Assembly: GCA_025594325.1 (NCBI GenBank)
Contig: JANHCV010000010.1
Location: 248,001-312,000, forward strand
Length of the DNA: 64,000 bases
Source: Blastocladiella emersonii ATCC 22665
Lineage: Eukaryota; Blastocladiomycota; Blastocladiomycetes; Blastocladiales; Blastocladiaceae
Reading direction: 5' to 3'
Below the pieces are notes generated by a model that was not told the origin of the DNA, made no database searches, and was given only the letters and a program-made list of their open reading frames with translations. Numbering within the stretch: position 1 is the first letter of the stretch; each line of letters starts with the position of its first letter. Shown in pieces: positions 9,633-20,284 of the stretch. Position numbers and translations under genes: made by a program.

Positions 9633-11887
9633 ATGTTCAAAGTCTCGGCACCGGCGGAGCTTGAAGCTTGGCCTCAGTCGCCGCTCCTCCCGGCCTGCGA
9701 CTCGCCGCCCGCCGGCTTCGCGGTGTGCGACTCTCCACCGGCAGGCTTCTCTCTCGACGACGAGCAGCCTTCACACGGTGGTTCGCCTCCCCCGGCGTAT
9801 CGCCCGCCTGTGGAAGCATCCTCGCCCGTCCAGGCTGCGCTGACTGCGGAAGCCAGCGCCGCGCCTCACGAAATTGCCGTAGATGACGATATTACGCTCT
9901 CAGCCGGTCCCGCTCTCGGTTCCTTTTCTGCATCCGCCCCAGCTCCACGCGCGGCAAGGCCGCGTGGCGACCTATCCTTGCAGGAGCCGCCTCGAGTGCC
10001 CGTCCTGGCCGGCCCCGATTCACTCCCAAATCCGCTTACTTTTGATGCAGCAGAGCCGTCTCGCCCGTCCTTGAGTGCGGGTTCGACTCTCCGGGCTGTT
10101 CTCGACGTAGAATTAACCGCGGCGTCTGCCGGCATCGCAGCAAGTAGCGGTCGCGGGCACCCAGCCGGGCCCGCACTCGGACGATTCGCACCCGCAGCTG
10201 TTGCGTCGGAACTTGTTTCGAGGCCATGCTCTACGCTCCCGCTGCAGGTGGCGCCTCGAGTACCTCCGCCCAACCCGCGGCCGCCTTTTTCGTCGACCGT
10301 TTCGCCTCCGCCGAGCGCAGCAGCGTTGAGCAACCAGCCAAACTGCGGTCCTGCACCGGCAATCCAATCCTCTGCATTGCACGACCTTGTCAGCCAAACT
10401 TGGCTACCTCAATCGTCACCGACTGCTCCGCTTCCCAACAACGCTTTCATCCCGGCGCCAATTCGACCACCCATGTTGCCTCCCACGCGCGAATCGATGA
10501 TTTCATTGCCACCGGGCCAACCATCCGCGGATAGCGACGCAGCCGCTAGCCACCCGCCGCCCCGCGTGATTCGCTCGCGAGTGGTCCGCGACAGTGGTTC
10601 GGAGTCGATCGTCGACCCCGTTGACGGGACCGAACACATCCGGCCGCCGCACAGCATCCTGCAGCTCATCTGTCTCGCCATCGACTCCACGGCCAGCAAA
10701 CAAATGAAGGCCGCCGACATTCTCGCCTGGATCAGGGACCACTTTCCATTCTACCGCTTTACTCCTTTGTCCTGGCAGGTACGCCGTCCACGATCGGAGC
10801 AGCTGTTGGGTGCAACGCTAACGTGATGACCATGCGTAGAGCGGGATCCGGAACAAGCTTTCAACCCATTCAGCGTTCTCGCGGATAAATTGCTTGCCGA
10901 CCGTCGGCGGGCGACGCGGGAATGGCTCGTACTGGGCCGTGTCCGAGGACTTTTTGGCGACCGCGCTCGCGTCCTGCGCCGGCTTGGCGCCGCCGAGCTT
11001 TGCTGCGCCTCGCACACCCGCTTCCGCTTCGCAGGACGCGGAGACCGAGGATGAAGCTGACGCGGTCGTTGCGGGCTCGAGCTCCGACCAGGTGCTGGAA
11101 TCAAGTTTATCATCGGCTCACGGTCCCGGTGCTGCTTCTTCCACTGCTTCCCTCGATGGAGACGCAGGCGAAACCCCGCAACCCCGTCGTCCGCAGCTCA
11201 ACATTTCCTCGCTGATATGCGGTGCGCTCGCTACGGTGCCCGATCACAAAATGACTTCCGCGCAGATTGCGGAGACAATCGAGCGCACGCACCCGCAATT
11301 TCAGCAGTCTGATCGCAAGGCGCTTCATGTACGCCGCCGCTCGTTCCGCGCTTTCCTTGATTGATTCATCGACTGACTCGCTCCCGTTTGAGCAGGCTGA
11401 AGTCGCTCGCTGCTTGAGTGGACGCAAGTATTTCACGCGGGTCTTGCGCCCCGAGGGTCACAAGCGGCGCGGGGACTTTTGGACCGCGGCCGAATCCGAC
11501 ATTACGCAGATCATTGGCCACTGCCCTCCCTTGGCTCCTGAGCATCAGGCGATTCGGGCTGCACCTGGCTCGAGCAGCGCTCCGACGCAGCGCCTCGATT
11601 CTGGTGGCGCTAGCGATACCGAGTCCGAAGTGAGCACGGACGAGGGCGACGACCGCGCAGGACGCAAGCGCCGGCGCGTGGCGGGCCCTGATGCGGTCAC
11701 GTCGCCTCGGCCTGGTGTCGTGCAGCCCGAGTCTCTCGCTGGGGCGGCTGGAATCCAGCTACAGCGACCACCACCGCCAAACTCGACCCGCCAAGGCTTC
11801 GTCGATAGGATTGCGAGCACGGCGACGCGCGACGCTGATCCAGAGGACTCAGATGAGACTGAGCCTGAAGTTGATATATTGGGATAA
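9633..11887 (+). CDS. Forkhead transcription factor with two forkhead-like domains
   Basis: Predicted exons 9633-10778, 10840-11328 and 11396-11887 give 708 residues. Residues 1-335 are Pro/Ser/Ala-rich and probably disordered. Residues ~338-425 are a forkhead winged helix: HSILQLICLAIDS, DILAWIRDHFPFYRF, then WQSGIRNKLSTHSAF (canonical WQNSIRHNLS) and GNGSYWAV across intron 1. Residues ~502-585 repeat the layout in diverged form: LNISSLICGALATVPDHKMT, a helix ending before intron 2, then RKYFTRVLR and RRGDFWTAAESDI. Both introns fall at comparable places in the two domains. A basic GRKRRR near residue 634 is a likely nuclear signal. It is probably a sequence-specific DNA-binding regulator; its targets are unknown. 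Confidence 0.8.
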
Positions 11888-12077
11888 ATTGACTTGAACC
11901 TTGGTCTCTCCTTGCGCCAGGTTCAAGGGGGAGGCGCACGCGGCAGAGGGCGAAGGGACGGAAATGGTCGCGGACGCGTTGCGCCACACGTCGTGCCAAT
12001 GTGACCCTCGCCCGACCGTGGGCCGCGTGGCCACGTCAACGCGGCAGCGGCTCGCCGCTGATCCTCCCTTCGCGCAC

Positions 12078-12092
12078 ATGCTAAGCTCATGA
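12078..12092 (+). promoter_or_regulatory. Minimal uORF overlapping the main start codon (ATGA)
   Basis: ATG CTA AGC TCA TGA is identical to the uORF at 8055, and its stop overlaps the ATG at 12089. The motif GCGTTGCGCCAC lies about 100 bp upstream (11976-11987). Confidence 0.5.
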
Positions 12093-13093
12093 ACTTGGAA
12101 ATGTTGGCCAACGCAAATGACTCGGTGCAACATGCTTGTGGCAATCCGTCAGAGCTCAGAACGGCGCCAGCTCAGTCGCCGTTCCTCCTCTTGGATCTTC
12201 CGCGCGACGTCTTGGCCGCGATCCTTCACACGGTCCTCGAGCACGCCGGAACTTCGACGTTCCAGTCGTTGACTCTGGCCCACACCTCGCTCTACCGCAT
12301 GGCGACGTCCGACCCCGCCGTGCACTCGCCCAGCGTCCATCTCGTCGCCACCCCGCCGAGCAGCGGCTGCCCCGCCTCATTTTATCCCGACAGCTTTTCG
12401 TACACGCTGGAATGCATGGAGACGGTCGCAAACTGGACTCGGTTTCCCGGTCTGCGGCTTCATTTCACTCTGGTCCCGCGCCCGGGCTCCAAAGCTCCCT
12501 TGTCCGCGTTTACTTTCTGCGTTCTTGTCGAGCACGTTCTCAAGGCGCACAGACCGGCCCGACTCACGCTTGACATGTCGATCCTCGAGGCCGACAGCGT
12601 CAGCGTCAGCGCAATCTTGCTGGATCTCGTCAAGGGCTGGAAGTGGAGCCCGTCGCTCATGCCGATCGCTCAGCGCGTGCTTCGCCTGACGCATCGCGCG
12701 ACCGAGTTCACGAGCGGTACCGGCTTCAAGTGGACTGGTGGCGCCCAAGAGCAAGCTCGAGTTTTCACTACATGCTCCGCGTGTGCGGGAAACGCGGTAC
12801 TCGGTGACAAACCTGGTTGGCAGTGTTCGGCGTGCACGATGGATTCGGATCGGAGCAACGTTGTTGATCTCGCGGGGCCGAAAACGTGCTGGACATGTCG
12901 CGCTCACGTCACGGACTACGCTCGCCTCGAGGATGTCTGCCAGCATCCACATCATGCTTCGCCCAAATCTTTCAAAGTGTTCATGTGCTCGACGTGCTCG
13001 CCTCGAGTCGCGAAGCGCGGCTGCAACTGGTGCTTCTACGCGAACGGCGGCGACGCAGCCTGGTCGCCGACCGAGTCATCGACGGACGCGTAG
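12089..13093 (+). CDS. F-box-like / Cys-cluster family protein C
   Basis: A single exon of 334 residues. The N terminus (MNLEMLANANDSVQ) parallels protein B. The F-box-like LPRDVLAAILHTVLEHAG follows at about residues 34-51. The middle shares FPGLRLHFTLVPRP and LTLDMSILE with the paralogs. Residues ~229-325 form the Cys cluster: CSAC, WQCSAC, CWTC, VCQHPHHASP, CSTC-PR and CNWCFYANGGD. Protein B is the closest relative, which suggests a tandem duplication spanning or followed by insertion of the forkhead gene. The gene at 13321 is convergent with it, 227 bp away. The function is unknown. Confidence 0.82.
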   Translation: MNLEMLANANDSVQHACGNPSELRTAPAQSPFLLLDLPRDVLAAILHTVLEHAGTSTFQSLTLAHTSLYRMATSDPAVHSPSVHLVATPPSSGCPASFYPDSFSYTLECMETVANWTRFPGLRLHFTLVPRPGSKAPLSAFTFCVLVEHVLKAHRPARLTLDMSILEADSVSVSAILLDLVKGWKWSPSLMPIAQRVLRLTHRATEFTSGTGFKWTGGAQEQARVFTTCSACAGNAVLGDKPGWQCSACTMDSDRSNVVDLAGPKTCWTCRAHVTDYARLEDVCQHPHHASPKSFKVFMCSTCSPRVAKRGCNWCFYANGGDAAWSPTESSTDA

Positions 13094-13320
13094 TTGCTCA
13101 GTGACGCATGCGGCATCGATGTCGCATAGTAATCAAATATACCTTCTTCAAAAGAAACCGATCCTGCCGGACCCGACGACTGGGAATGAGTGTCGCGCGG
13201 TCGCGTGATGTGGCGCGGTGCGTCGCCGAGTTGCCCCACGAGTGAATGCTGAGTGGAGAAATCTCATCGAAGAATCAGATCAAATGACAACAAACGGACT
13301 CACGAGCGCCTGTACCGAAC

Positions 13321-14370
13321 TCAATCATCGTTTCCGCCGAGCTGCATATCAGCGTCCGTCCACATGGCGTCGCCGCCGTTCTCGTAGAAGCACCAGTCGC
13401 ACCGGATTCGGCGAACGCGCGGCGCGCAGGCGGCGCATACGGGAACGGTCATGTCGACAGGTGACGTGTGACACTCGCGCTGGCAAGCGTAGCACATCGG
13501 GACACAGGTGGTCGAGCGCTCGTTGCAGAACCAACAAGTTGGCCGACGATCCGACTCGGGTTCACCGCGCATGTCAGCCAAGCACCACAGGCAGCGCCAT
13601 TCGTCCACGACACCAAGCAAGGCACGATCCTTGCAGCCAGCGCAGAGAGTGATGAACGACTTCTGGTGCAGAAACGACTGGGTCCAGGCGATCCCGGTGT
13701 CATGGGAAAAGTCATGCGAACGGTGGACGATGCGAAGCCGTTTGCAAGCGTCGGCGAACTGTGGCCGGCTCTCGTAAGCCGAGAGAAAAGAGGTCATGAG
13801 CAGCGTCACGCTCGAGCTGTCGGCCAGCGACAAGTCAAGCGTTACCTGGCGCGAGACGAGCAATAACATGACGGTTTCGAAAAGCGCATGGCAATCGTAG
13901 ATTCTGCGAATGACGACTTCGGGTACCTGGCCGTGGATTGGCTGCGGAACGAGCGTGAAGTGGACCGGCGGGCCGGGGTGTCGATGTAGTTGGGCAGCCA
14001 TGCGCAGACACTCGAGAACGTAGCCGAAGCTCTCGGGGTAGGGCGGCTTTCGTGGAGCGTCGTCGGTGCACGGAGAGAGAACGAGATACGTGCAGGGCCA
14101 GTAAACGGCGAGGTCCGAGATGGCGATGCGGAAGAGCCACGAGTCGGCTCGCGAAAAGGCTTGGAACGTTCGAGTGCCCGCATACTCGAGAACAGCGTGA
14201 AGAATCGCCGCCAACGCGTCCTGCGGAAGGTCCAGGAGCTGTAGCGAGCTGCGTGTAGCGGGCTCGGCGGACAGTGCCAGCGGGGTCGACGGCGAGACGA
14301 AGCCGTCGTCATTCGGGCTCGGTGTGCCGAGCGCCCAAGTTTGCATCAAGTTCTTTGCATCGTCGTTCAT
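13321..14370 (-). CDS. F-box-like / Cys-cluster family protein D
   Basis: A single exon of 349 residues on the opposite strand to its paralogs. The start at 14370 (MNDDAKNLMQ) is chosen to match the N termini of B and C; the frame is open to 14463. It has the F-box-like LPQDALAAILHAVLEYAG, the shared LTLVPQP-like and VTLDLSLADSS stretches, and the C-terminal Cys cluster (~243-335): CAGC, WRCLWC, CWFC, CYACQRECHTSP, CAAC-PR and CDWCFYENGGD. The cluster has extra cysteines (CVPMCYAC) compared with the other members. Unlike A-C it has no tiny uORF against its start. The function is unknown. Confidence 0.82.
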   Translation of the reverse strand: MNDDAKNLMQTWALGTPSPNDDGFVSPSTPLALSAEPATRSSLQLLDLPQDALAAILHAVLEYAGTRTFQAFSRADSWLFRIAISDLAVYWPCTYLVLSPCTDDAPRKPPYPESFGYVLECLRMAAQLHRHPGPPVHFTLVPQPIHGQVPEVVIRRIYDCHALFETVMLLLVSRQVTLDLSLADSSSVTLLMTSFLSAYESRPQFADACKRLRIVHRSHDFSHDTGIAWTQSFLHQKSFITLCAGCKDRALLGVVDEWRCLWCLADMRGEPESDRRPTCWFCNERSTTCVPMCYACQRECHTSPVDMTVPVCAACAPRVRRIRCDWCFYENGGDAMWTDADMQLGGNDD

Positions 14371-16286
14371 GATTGATTGCCTGAGTTCAAAGTGTACCGG
14401 GAGCGGTGAAAGGTCAGCCGACGCGCGACGAAAAGCGTTTCGCGCCGACGGACGCGTCGTCACTGATCACATTCAAGTCATCCGTGGCGCATCGCGTCCA
14501 CGGACAGACGCGAAACCGCCAGCGAGTTTCCCCTGCGAGTTCGAATGACTCCGCCTCGCGGACCGGCATCGTGTCAACTCAGACCACTATCGAACCTGCA
14601 GCACGCGGCATGGGCGAATACCAGATTGCACGCACACGGATCTCCCCCGCACCGTGCGCACGAGTATTCAGCTCCCGCAGCTGTCCGCCGGTGGCCTCCG
14701 TGACTTCAACGCACCCGTGCAGATACAGATGCCGTGGATTTCCCTGTTATGTACGCGTCGTTCCACGCGTCGTTCATGCGGTGGCGATCGTGGGGATCGA
14801 CCACCTGATCTCGCCTGTTTCCGCCCGCAACCGTCTCGCCGGCTCACCGCACTCCCGCGGCGCCGTTCCCCGCTTTGTAAACCTCTCTCCTCTCACCCAA
14901 CCCCGGTTCGAGGAAGAAGGAGGAACACACGTCCCTGACTAGCTGTATCCTTGCCTCACCTACCGCTCGGGATCAACTCAAGATCAACCCCTCGAACTGA
15001 GAGCCGTTGGCCGGGCCATCGGCTCCTCCTCCGCGCGCCCTTCCGGACTCTTCCTTGTTCGGCGACTGTCAACACCCCTAGACTCTTGACATCGTGGCAA
15101 TAGTGCATTGCAGTCGTTCCGTAGTTTTGAGAAACGCGCGAGTGGTGGCCGAGCGCGAGTGGTGTTTGGTCGGGCGTAGAGGCTTGAAAAGGGCGCCGTT
15201 CCGAAACGCGACGTGCCGGGCACATGCAGCCGCAAAACGTGACGGCGCGAAAATGAGCGTCGAGCCACGCGGGCGTTTGGGGAAGAACGCTGCACCGGAG
15301 ATGCCTGCTGAGGGCTTCCGGCCGCGCTTTTGCCTTCGCGCGCGTTGGCCGACCGTTCGCCTCGCCCGGCTGCTCGCCGTACAAAAGCCGCCCGACGCCC
15401 CCCTCTCCCTTTTTCGACGCCCTCAGTCTTCCGTGTCTGCCGTTGCTTCGCTCGCTTGCACACTAGTCCCCACCCCCTGCAACGACAGCGCGGACCTCCT
15501 CCCTGCCTTGTACGTGGGGCCACCATGCATCAACAACCTTCTCCGCCTTCCTCTCTCCTCCCTCCCTCCTCGGCGAAGGATGTCGACGTAGTAAAAGGTT
15601 TGACGGCCAGCACCCCCGCCGAGCTCGACCCGCCCTCGACGCCGACGTCGTGCTCGACTACGCGATGCCATGGACGGCAGCCGCCACGGACCTCTTCATT
15701 GGGGACTCGCGGCGAGCCTCCACGCCTGTCCCCGTAAGGCGGGTCCGACACGACGTGCGCAGCTCAGTAAAGCGTCCGCGGTTGCCCTCCGCGGCGGCCT
15801 CGGTCGGCGACTGCCTCGGCGCGATGCCCCAGCCGAGCGGCGGCAAAGGCCCTGCGCTACATGTACGACGCCCCGGCCACTTGAGCCCGCGCGGCGGCTC
15901 GGCGAGCCTGCACCGAGTGCCCGTCGCACTCGGGCGACGGCGGGTGGATAGACCGGGCCAGAATACCTCGTGTCGCGCGTCCTCGGTGTGGCTCGGCGCG
16001 CACGCGGCCTCCCGTTCGCGCGCGGGTCGGGCCTCGACACCGGCGCGCGGCTCATTCGACGCGGCTGCCGGCCACGGCTGCTCGTCAGCGTATTGTCGTC
16101 GCGTCCGAGGGCCTCGCGGCGCCGAGCTCGGCGTGCTGGTCGCGGGATCACAACACTTGCCTGACGCCACCCTCCCCCACCTCCCTCCTCCCACCTCCCT
16201 CCTCGAGCTCGTCCTCGTACTCAACGTGTACTAACCACGACCGCTACTCCTCCAGGCACATTCCCTCGCATATTCCACCACCGACC
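14371..16286. other. 1.9-kb region between divergent genes, no confident gene
   Basis: This region separates the start of family gene D from the start of metacaspase 1. From 14371 to about 15500 I see nothing coding. From 15650 to 16234 a plus-strand frame of 194 codons is open, and other frames are open too. It is Arg/Pro/Ser-rich, has no recognisable motif and abuts the metacaspase leader. It could be a decayed gene, an unspliced 5' UTR or chance in GC-rich DNA. Pyrimidine-rich tracts (ccctcccccacctccctcctcc near 16170) precede the metacaspase start. Confidence 0.4.
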
Positions 16287-17573
16287 ATGTCGCTCTTCAA
16301 CAACTTTGCCAACGCCCTCGAGAACGTGCTCGACGAGGTCCAGCACGAGGACCAGCAGTCCCGCGCTACTGGCACCTCGGCGCCTCTGGCCGCCCCGACC
16401 ACCAAGTACGATTTCTTCCCCTTGACTCGACACGTCCGAACCCCACTCACACTTGCTCCTCTCCCTGTCCATAGCCTCAACGGCCGCAAGAAGGCGCTGC
16501 TCATCGGCATCAACTACAAGGGCACCCGTGCCGAGCTCCGCGGCTGCATCAACGACGTGAAGAACGTCTCCAACTTCATCTCGCAGCACGGCTTCTCGCG
16601 CGAGAACATGCTCATCCTCACCGACGACCAGGACGACCCCAACCGCCTCCCCAACAAGGCCAACATCGTCTCGGCCATGAAGTGGCTCGCCCGCGACGCG
16701 CGCGCCGGTGATTCGCTCTTCTTCCACTTCTCGGGCCACGGCGCCCAGGTCAAGGACGCTTCGGGAGATGAGGAGGACGGCCACGACGAGGTCCTTGTGC
16801 CCTCCGACTACGAGAAGGTCGGCATGCTGCTCGATGGTACGCTCTCTGCGCATGACTCGAGTTGACACGAACACTAGCACTGACAACCCGCTGTCTCCTC
16901 GCTCATAGACGACATCAACGCCATCATGGTCAAGCCTCTGCCCGCCGGATGCAAGCTCCACATGTACGTCTCCACCCACTGCTTCTGGCCTTGGTCGACA
17001 TTTGACTCACCGCCTTCCTACCTCTTTCCCCAATCTAAAACGCCTAGGATCATGGATTGCTGCCATTCGGGGACTATGGCCGATACTATGTACACGTACA
17101 CCGTTGACGGCGAGCTCGAGATCCACGCCGGCCAGCGCAAGTCCCGCGTCCGCGAGGGCCTGCACAAGCTCAAGGCGGCGGCCACGGCCGAGTCGACGGG
17201 CGAGATCCTTGGCAACCTCAAGGCCGGTCTCAAGCTCCTCCTCAAGGACGACGGCAGCGACAACGAGGGCGCCGCGCCGCCCGCTCCCACGCCCGCGCAG
17301 CTCAAGACGCAGCAGGAGCGCTCGTCCGAGGCCGACGTGCTCGTCATCTCGGGCTGCAAGGACGACCAGACGTCGGCCGACGCGTCCATCGACTCGCAGG
17401 CCACGGGCGCCATGTCGTGGGCGCTCATCTCGACGCTGACCGAGGCGCAGAGCGAGATCACCTACGCGCAGCTGCTCAAGACCATGCGCAAGAAGCTCCA
17501 CGGCAAGTACACGCAGATCCCGCAGATGTCGACGGCTCGCCCGCTCGACCTCAACACCAAGTTCTGCCTGTAA
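16287..17573 (+). CDS. Metacaspase (type I-like caspase-family protease), copy 1
   Basis: Predicted exons 16287-16405, 16475-16836, 16909-16963 and 17048-17573 give 353 residues. The p20-like core starts at about residue 42 (GRKKALLIGINYKGT). The catalytic dyad is His128 in HFSGHGAQ and Cys184 in MDCCHSG. The acidic substrate-pocket stretch (SGDEEDGHDEVLVPSD) and the later CKDDQTSADA / GAMSWAL p10 motifs are present. The family cleaves after Arg or Lys and acts in proteostasis and cell death. The N terminus is short and lacks the long Gln/Pro-rich prodomain. Intron 1 is 69 nt with no stop, so a retained-intron isoform would stay in frame. It is convergent with copy 2 at 20285. Confidence 0.92.
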
Positions 17574-18245
17574 GGCGCTCGTGACGTTGCTGGTGGCCGC
17601 GGACGAGAGCGGCTTGGCTGATTTGTTGAAGATGGTTATTCATGTATACTACACGCTTTGCTTACTTACTCAACACCTTTAATAGCCGTTGCTTTCTTAC
17701 TCAACATATCTGCTAGCTCTTGAGTCGTTGGCACAAATCAGAGCAAGGTGCTCGGCTGCCCCATCCTGATCCAGGACGCGGTGGCGGCGGCCGTGGTCGC
17801 CGTGGCCGCCGTGTGAGAGCAGCGGCGCAGGTACGACGCGCGCGGCGGGCACGCGCATCCATGACCATCATGGCCATGGTCGCCATGGACGCGGAGAATC
17901 GCGTTACTCGATTGAGAGAGCACGATCACTCGAAAGCTGTGTGGCCAATGGTCGAACTCAAGGCTGAACTTACGCACGTCGCGCTGGCCGCCTAAGAATC
18001 TGTGCCATGCTGGCGACGATGCGCGGCGGGAATGGCCTGTGCGGCCGAGTTCGCGAGCCGCCCGCGTCTTGGTCAGCGCGAACCCTAAGTCGCGGTTGGC
18101 CTCGTCGAACTAGTACAGAACCGCGCCAGCAGCGCCGTCCGCGGCCCAGGAAGCCGTGGTTGAGAAGGCCGATGCGGGATGCGAGGGGTGATGGTCGCTG
18201 CCGAGCTGGAGCTCCACAGCGAGGAAGTAGTTGTTTGGGAAAAAG
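17574..18245. other. Left flank of the palindrome, possible pseudogene remnant
   Basis: These 672 bp hold no intact gene. On the minus strand, a frame running out of the palindrome arm continues (PNNYFLAVELQLGSD) to a TAG near 18110. After this stop the same frame reads FDEANRDLGFALTKTRAARE. This looks like a broken coding sequence. A run of ggcggcggccgtgg/ccatggcc repeats lies at about 17780-17890. Confidence 0.35.
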
Positions 18246-19604
18246 GTACAGGGCGGGCATGGTGGCCGCGAGCGACGTGTCCGTGCGTGCACTACAGTGA
18301 GTTGAAAGAAACGTGTGTTTGTTGATCTCGGTGTCGGTGAACGACAACTTGATGTACAGCGGGGTCGGAGACGTAGTTTGAAGGTGCTCAAGGTCTTGAC
18401 GGCCGCCGTGGAAGTGTTGTTGGTGGCCATGGCGGTGGTTGAGCTGGGCTCGGCCACGACAACACCTTGGACACTCGGACGATTATGGCCATGAGGTCTG
18501 GGGCGGCGCGGACGAACGCACCAAGTGAGAAAGCGCACCGCATCACGGAGCGGCTTTGCGACTTTGATCACGGCGGCGAACTCGCAGTGTAGCTGCACGA
18601 CCAATGACGCGTCAGAAAGCTGTTCGCACCGTAGCCACGGCGACACAGGCGTACAACTTGTCGGAACCGGCCGTACACGCGCTTGGCGAATCTCTTGTCG
18701 AACATTGCGGTCGAGTCGGGTGCTTGACCTTGCACGCGTCACCAAGGTGGTCGATCGTGTCGGCGCGGCGCGCTTAGCGTTGTCGGGACGTGGGTCAAAA
18801 AGTGCGCTCGGCGCGCGGAACTACGCGCATCGCGGGCCGGGAGCATCAGTCCCTCGTCACTTTAATGCAAATTGCGCGCACGCGGGTTTATATGGTTCAC
18901 TTTGGGGTGGGGTGCGGGAGGCGAAGAGCGCAAGCGAGACGCGCCGTACACACCACGTGATGGGCACTTTCATTGCCGATCCGACTTGAGCGAGCGCATT
19001 TGGCGCGGATAACCGCCGCAACCACCAAATCTCGCGCGCCGAGCGCACTTTTTGACCCACGTCCCGACAACGCTAAGCGCGCCGCGCCGACACGATCGAC
19101 CACCTTGGTGACGCGTGCAAGGTCAAGCACCCGACTCGACCGCAATGTTCGACAAGAGATTCGCCAAGCGCGTGTACGGCCGGTTCCGACAAGTTGTACG
19201 CCTGTGTCGCCGTGGCTACGGTGCGAACAGCTTTCTGACGCGTCATTGGTCGTGCAGCTACACTGCGAGTTCGCCGCCGTGATCAAAGTCGCAAAGCCGC
19301 TCCGTGATGCGGTGCGCTTTCTCACTTGGTGCGTTCGTCCGCGCCGCCCCAGACCTCATGGCCATAATCGTCCGAGTGTCCAAGGTGTTGTCGTGGCCGA
19401 GCCCAGCTCAACCACCGCCATGGCCACCAACAACACTTCCACGGCGGCCGTCAAGACCTTGAGCACCTTCAAACTACGTCTCCGACCCCGCTGTACATCA
19501 AGTTGTCGTTCACCGACACCGAGATCAACAAACACACGTTTCTTTCAACTCACTGTAGTGCACGCACGGACACGTCGCTCGCGGCCACCATGCCCGCCCT
19601 GTAC
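18246..19604. repeat. 1.36-kb palindrome: two 572-bp inverted arms around a 215-bp spacer
   Basis: The left arm 18246-18817 and right arm 19033-19604 have equal length and were identical in inverted orientation wherever I compared them, including a ~160-residue translated stretch. The spacer is 18818-19032 and contains tttatatgg and CACGTG. Each arm carries the same open frame pointing outward, rich in Arg, Thr and Pro and containing MATNNTSTAAVKTLSTFK. The frames diverge just outside the arms, where short similarity persists (acaactacttcctcgc versus acaaccactttctcgc). No transposase is visible. It lies midway between two convergent metacaspase genes. Confidence 0.93.
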
Positions 19605-20284
19605 ATCTCTCGCACACAACCACTTTCTCGCCTCGCTGATCTTGTGCCCCTCAGAAATGTTCGTTGGTTTGGCGAGGAAGGAGGGCTGTACGCGCGGCGG
19701 CACGTCTGTCGATCTTGTACCATGCGTTTTCCTGTACCGTACTAACCGTCTTGCATGAAATACGTGCCCCGCACGCGCGCAACATCTTGATCCATCAGCA
19801 TCCCCACCCATCGCGACGCGTCATCCGAGCGCACTTGTCCTCGCACCGCACTGACGCCTCAAGCGGATCCCATCACCAGGGGGGGGCTAAGTGCCATCAC
19901 ACCGCCCATCACGCCACGAACCGCCCATAACGCCACGAACTTCGACGCGTTCTCCGCCAGCCGACGCGGCGAGTTCTCGGCAATAACGCCTGCTTTGCGT
20001 AACCGTGAGCTTTGCGCTATACATAGGGAGCAGGCCTTGGTGCTTCAGAATCGGACCGTGACCAGCGCATCGCTTGCGACGACGTGGTTTTCCTCACTGC
20101 GTTGGTCGGCGCTTCCGTTGACGGATCGCACATAAAGGTGGGCTCCTGTGCGCGCGGCCATGATGACGGCTCAAGCATCACTCAAGGTCACTAATTGCTG
20201 CGATGCTGATCAAAAAAGGGGTACATGGGGAGAGTACAGGGATATCACACTCGCGAACAATCAATCAAAACATCGCGCACCCAC
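19605..20284. other. Right flank of the palindrome, no intact gene
   Basis: These 680 bp separate the right arm from the stop of metacaspase 2. The outward frame of the arm continues to about 19758 (HNHFLASLILCPSEMFVG). Similarity to the left flank is only short. Beyond that I see nothing coding; a gggggg run is at about 19880. Confidence 0.4.

Noticed and set aside
15650-16234. 194-codon frame just before metacaspase 1
   Set aside because: No motif, all strands open, and no splice signals join it to the metacaspase. It is described as uncertain and not called as a gene.
18246-19604. Palindrome as a DNA transposon with long terminal inverted repeats
   Set aside because: The 215-bp spacer has no room for a transposase, and no target-site duplication is seen at the ends.
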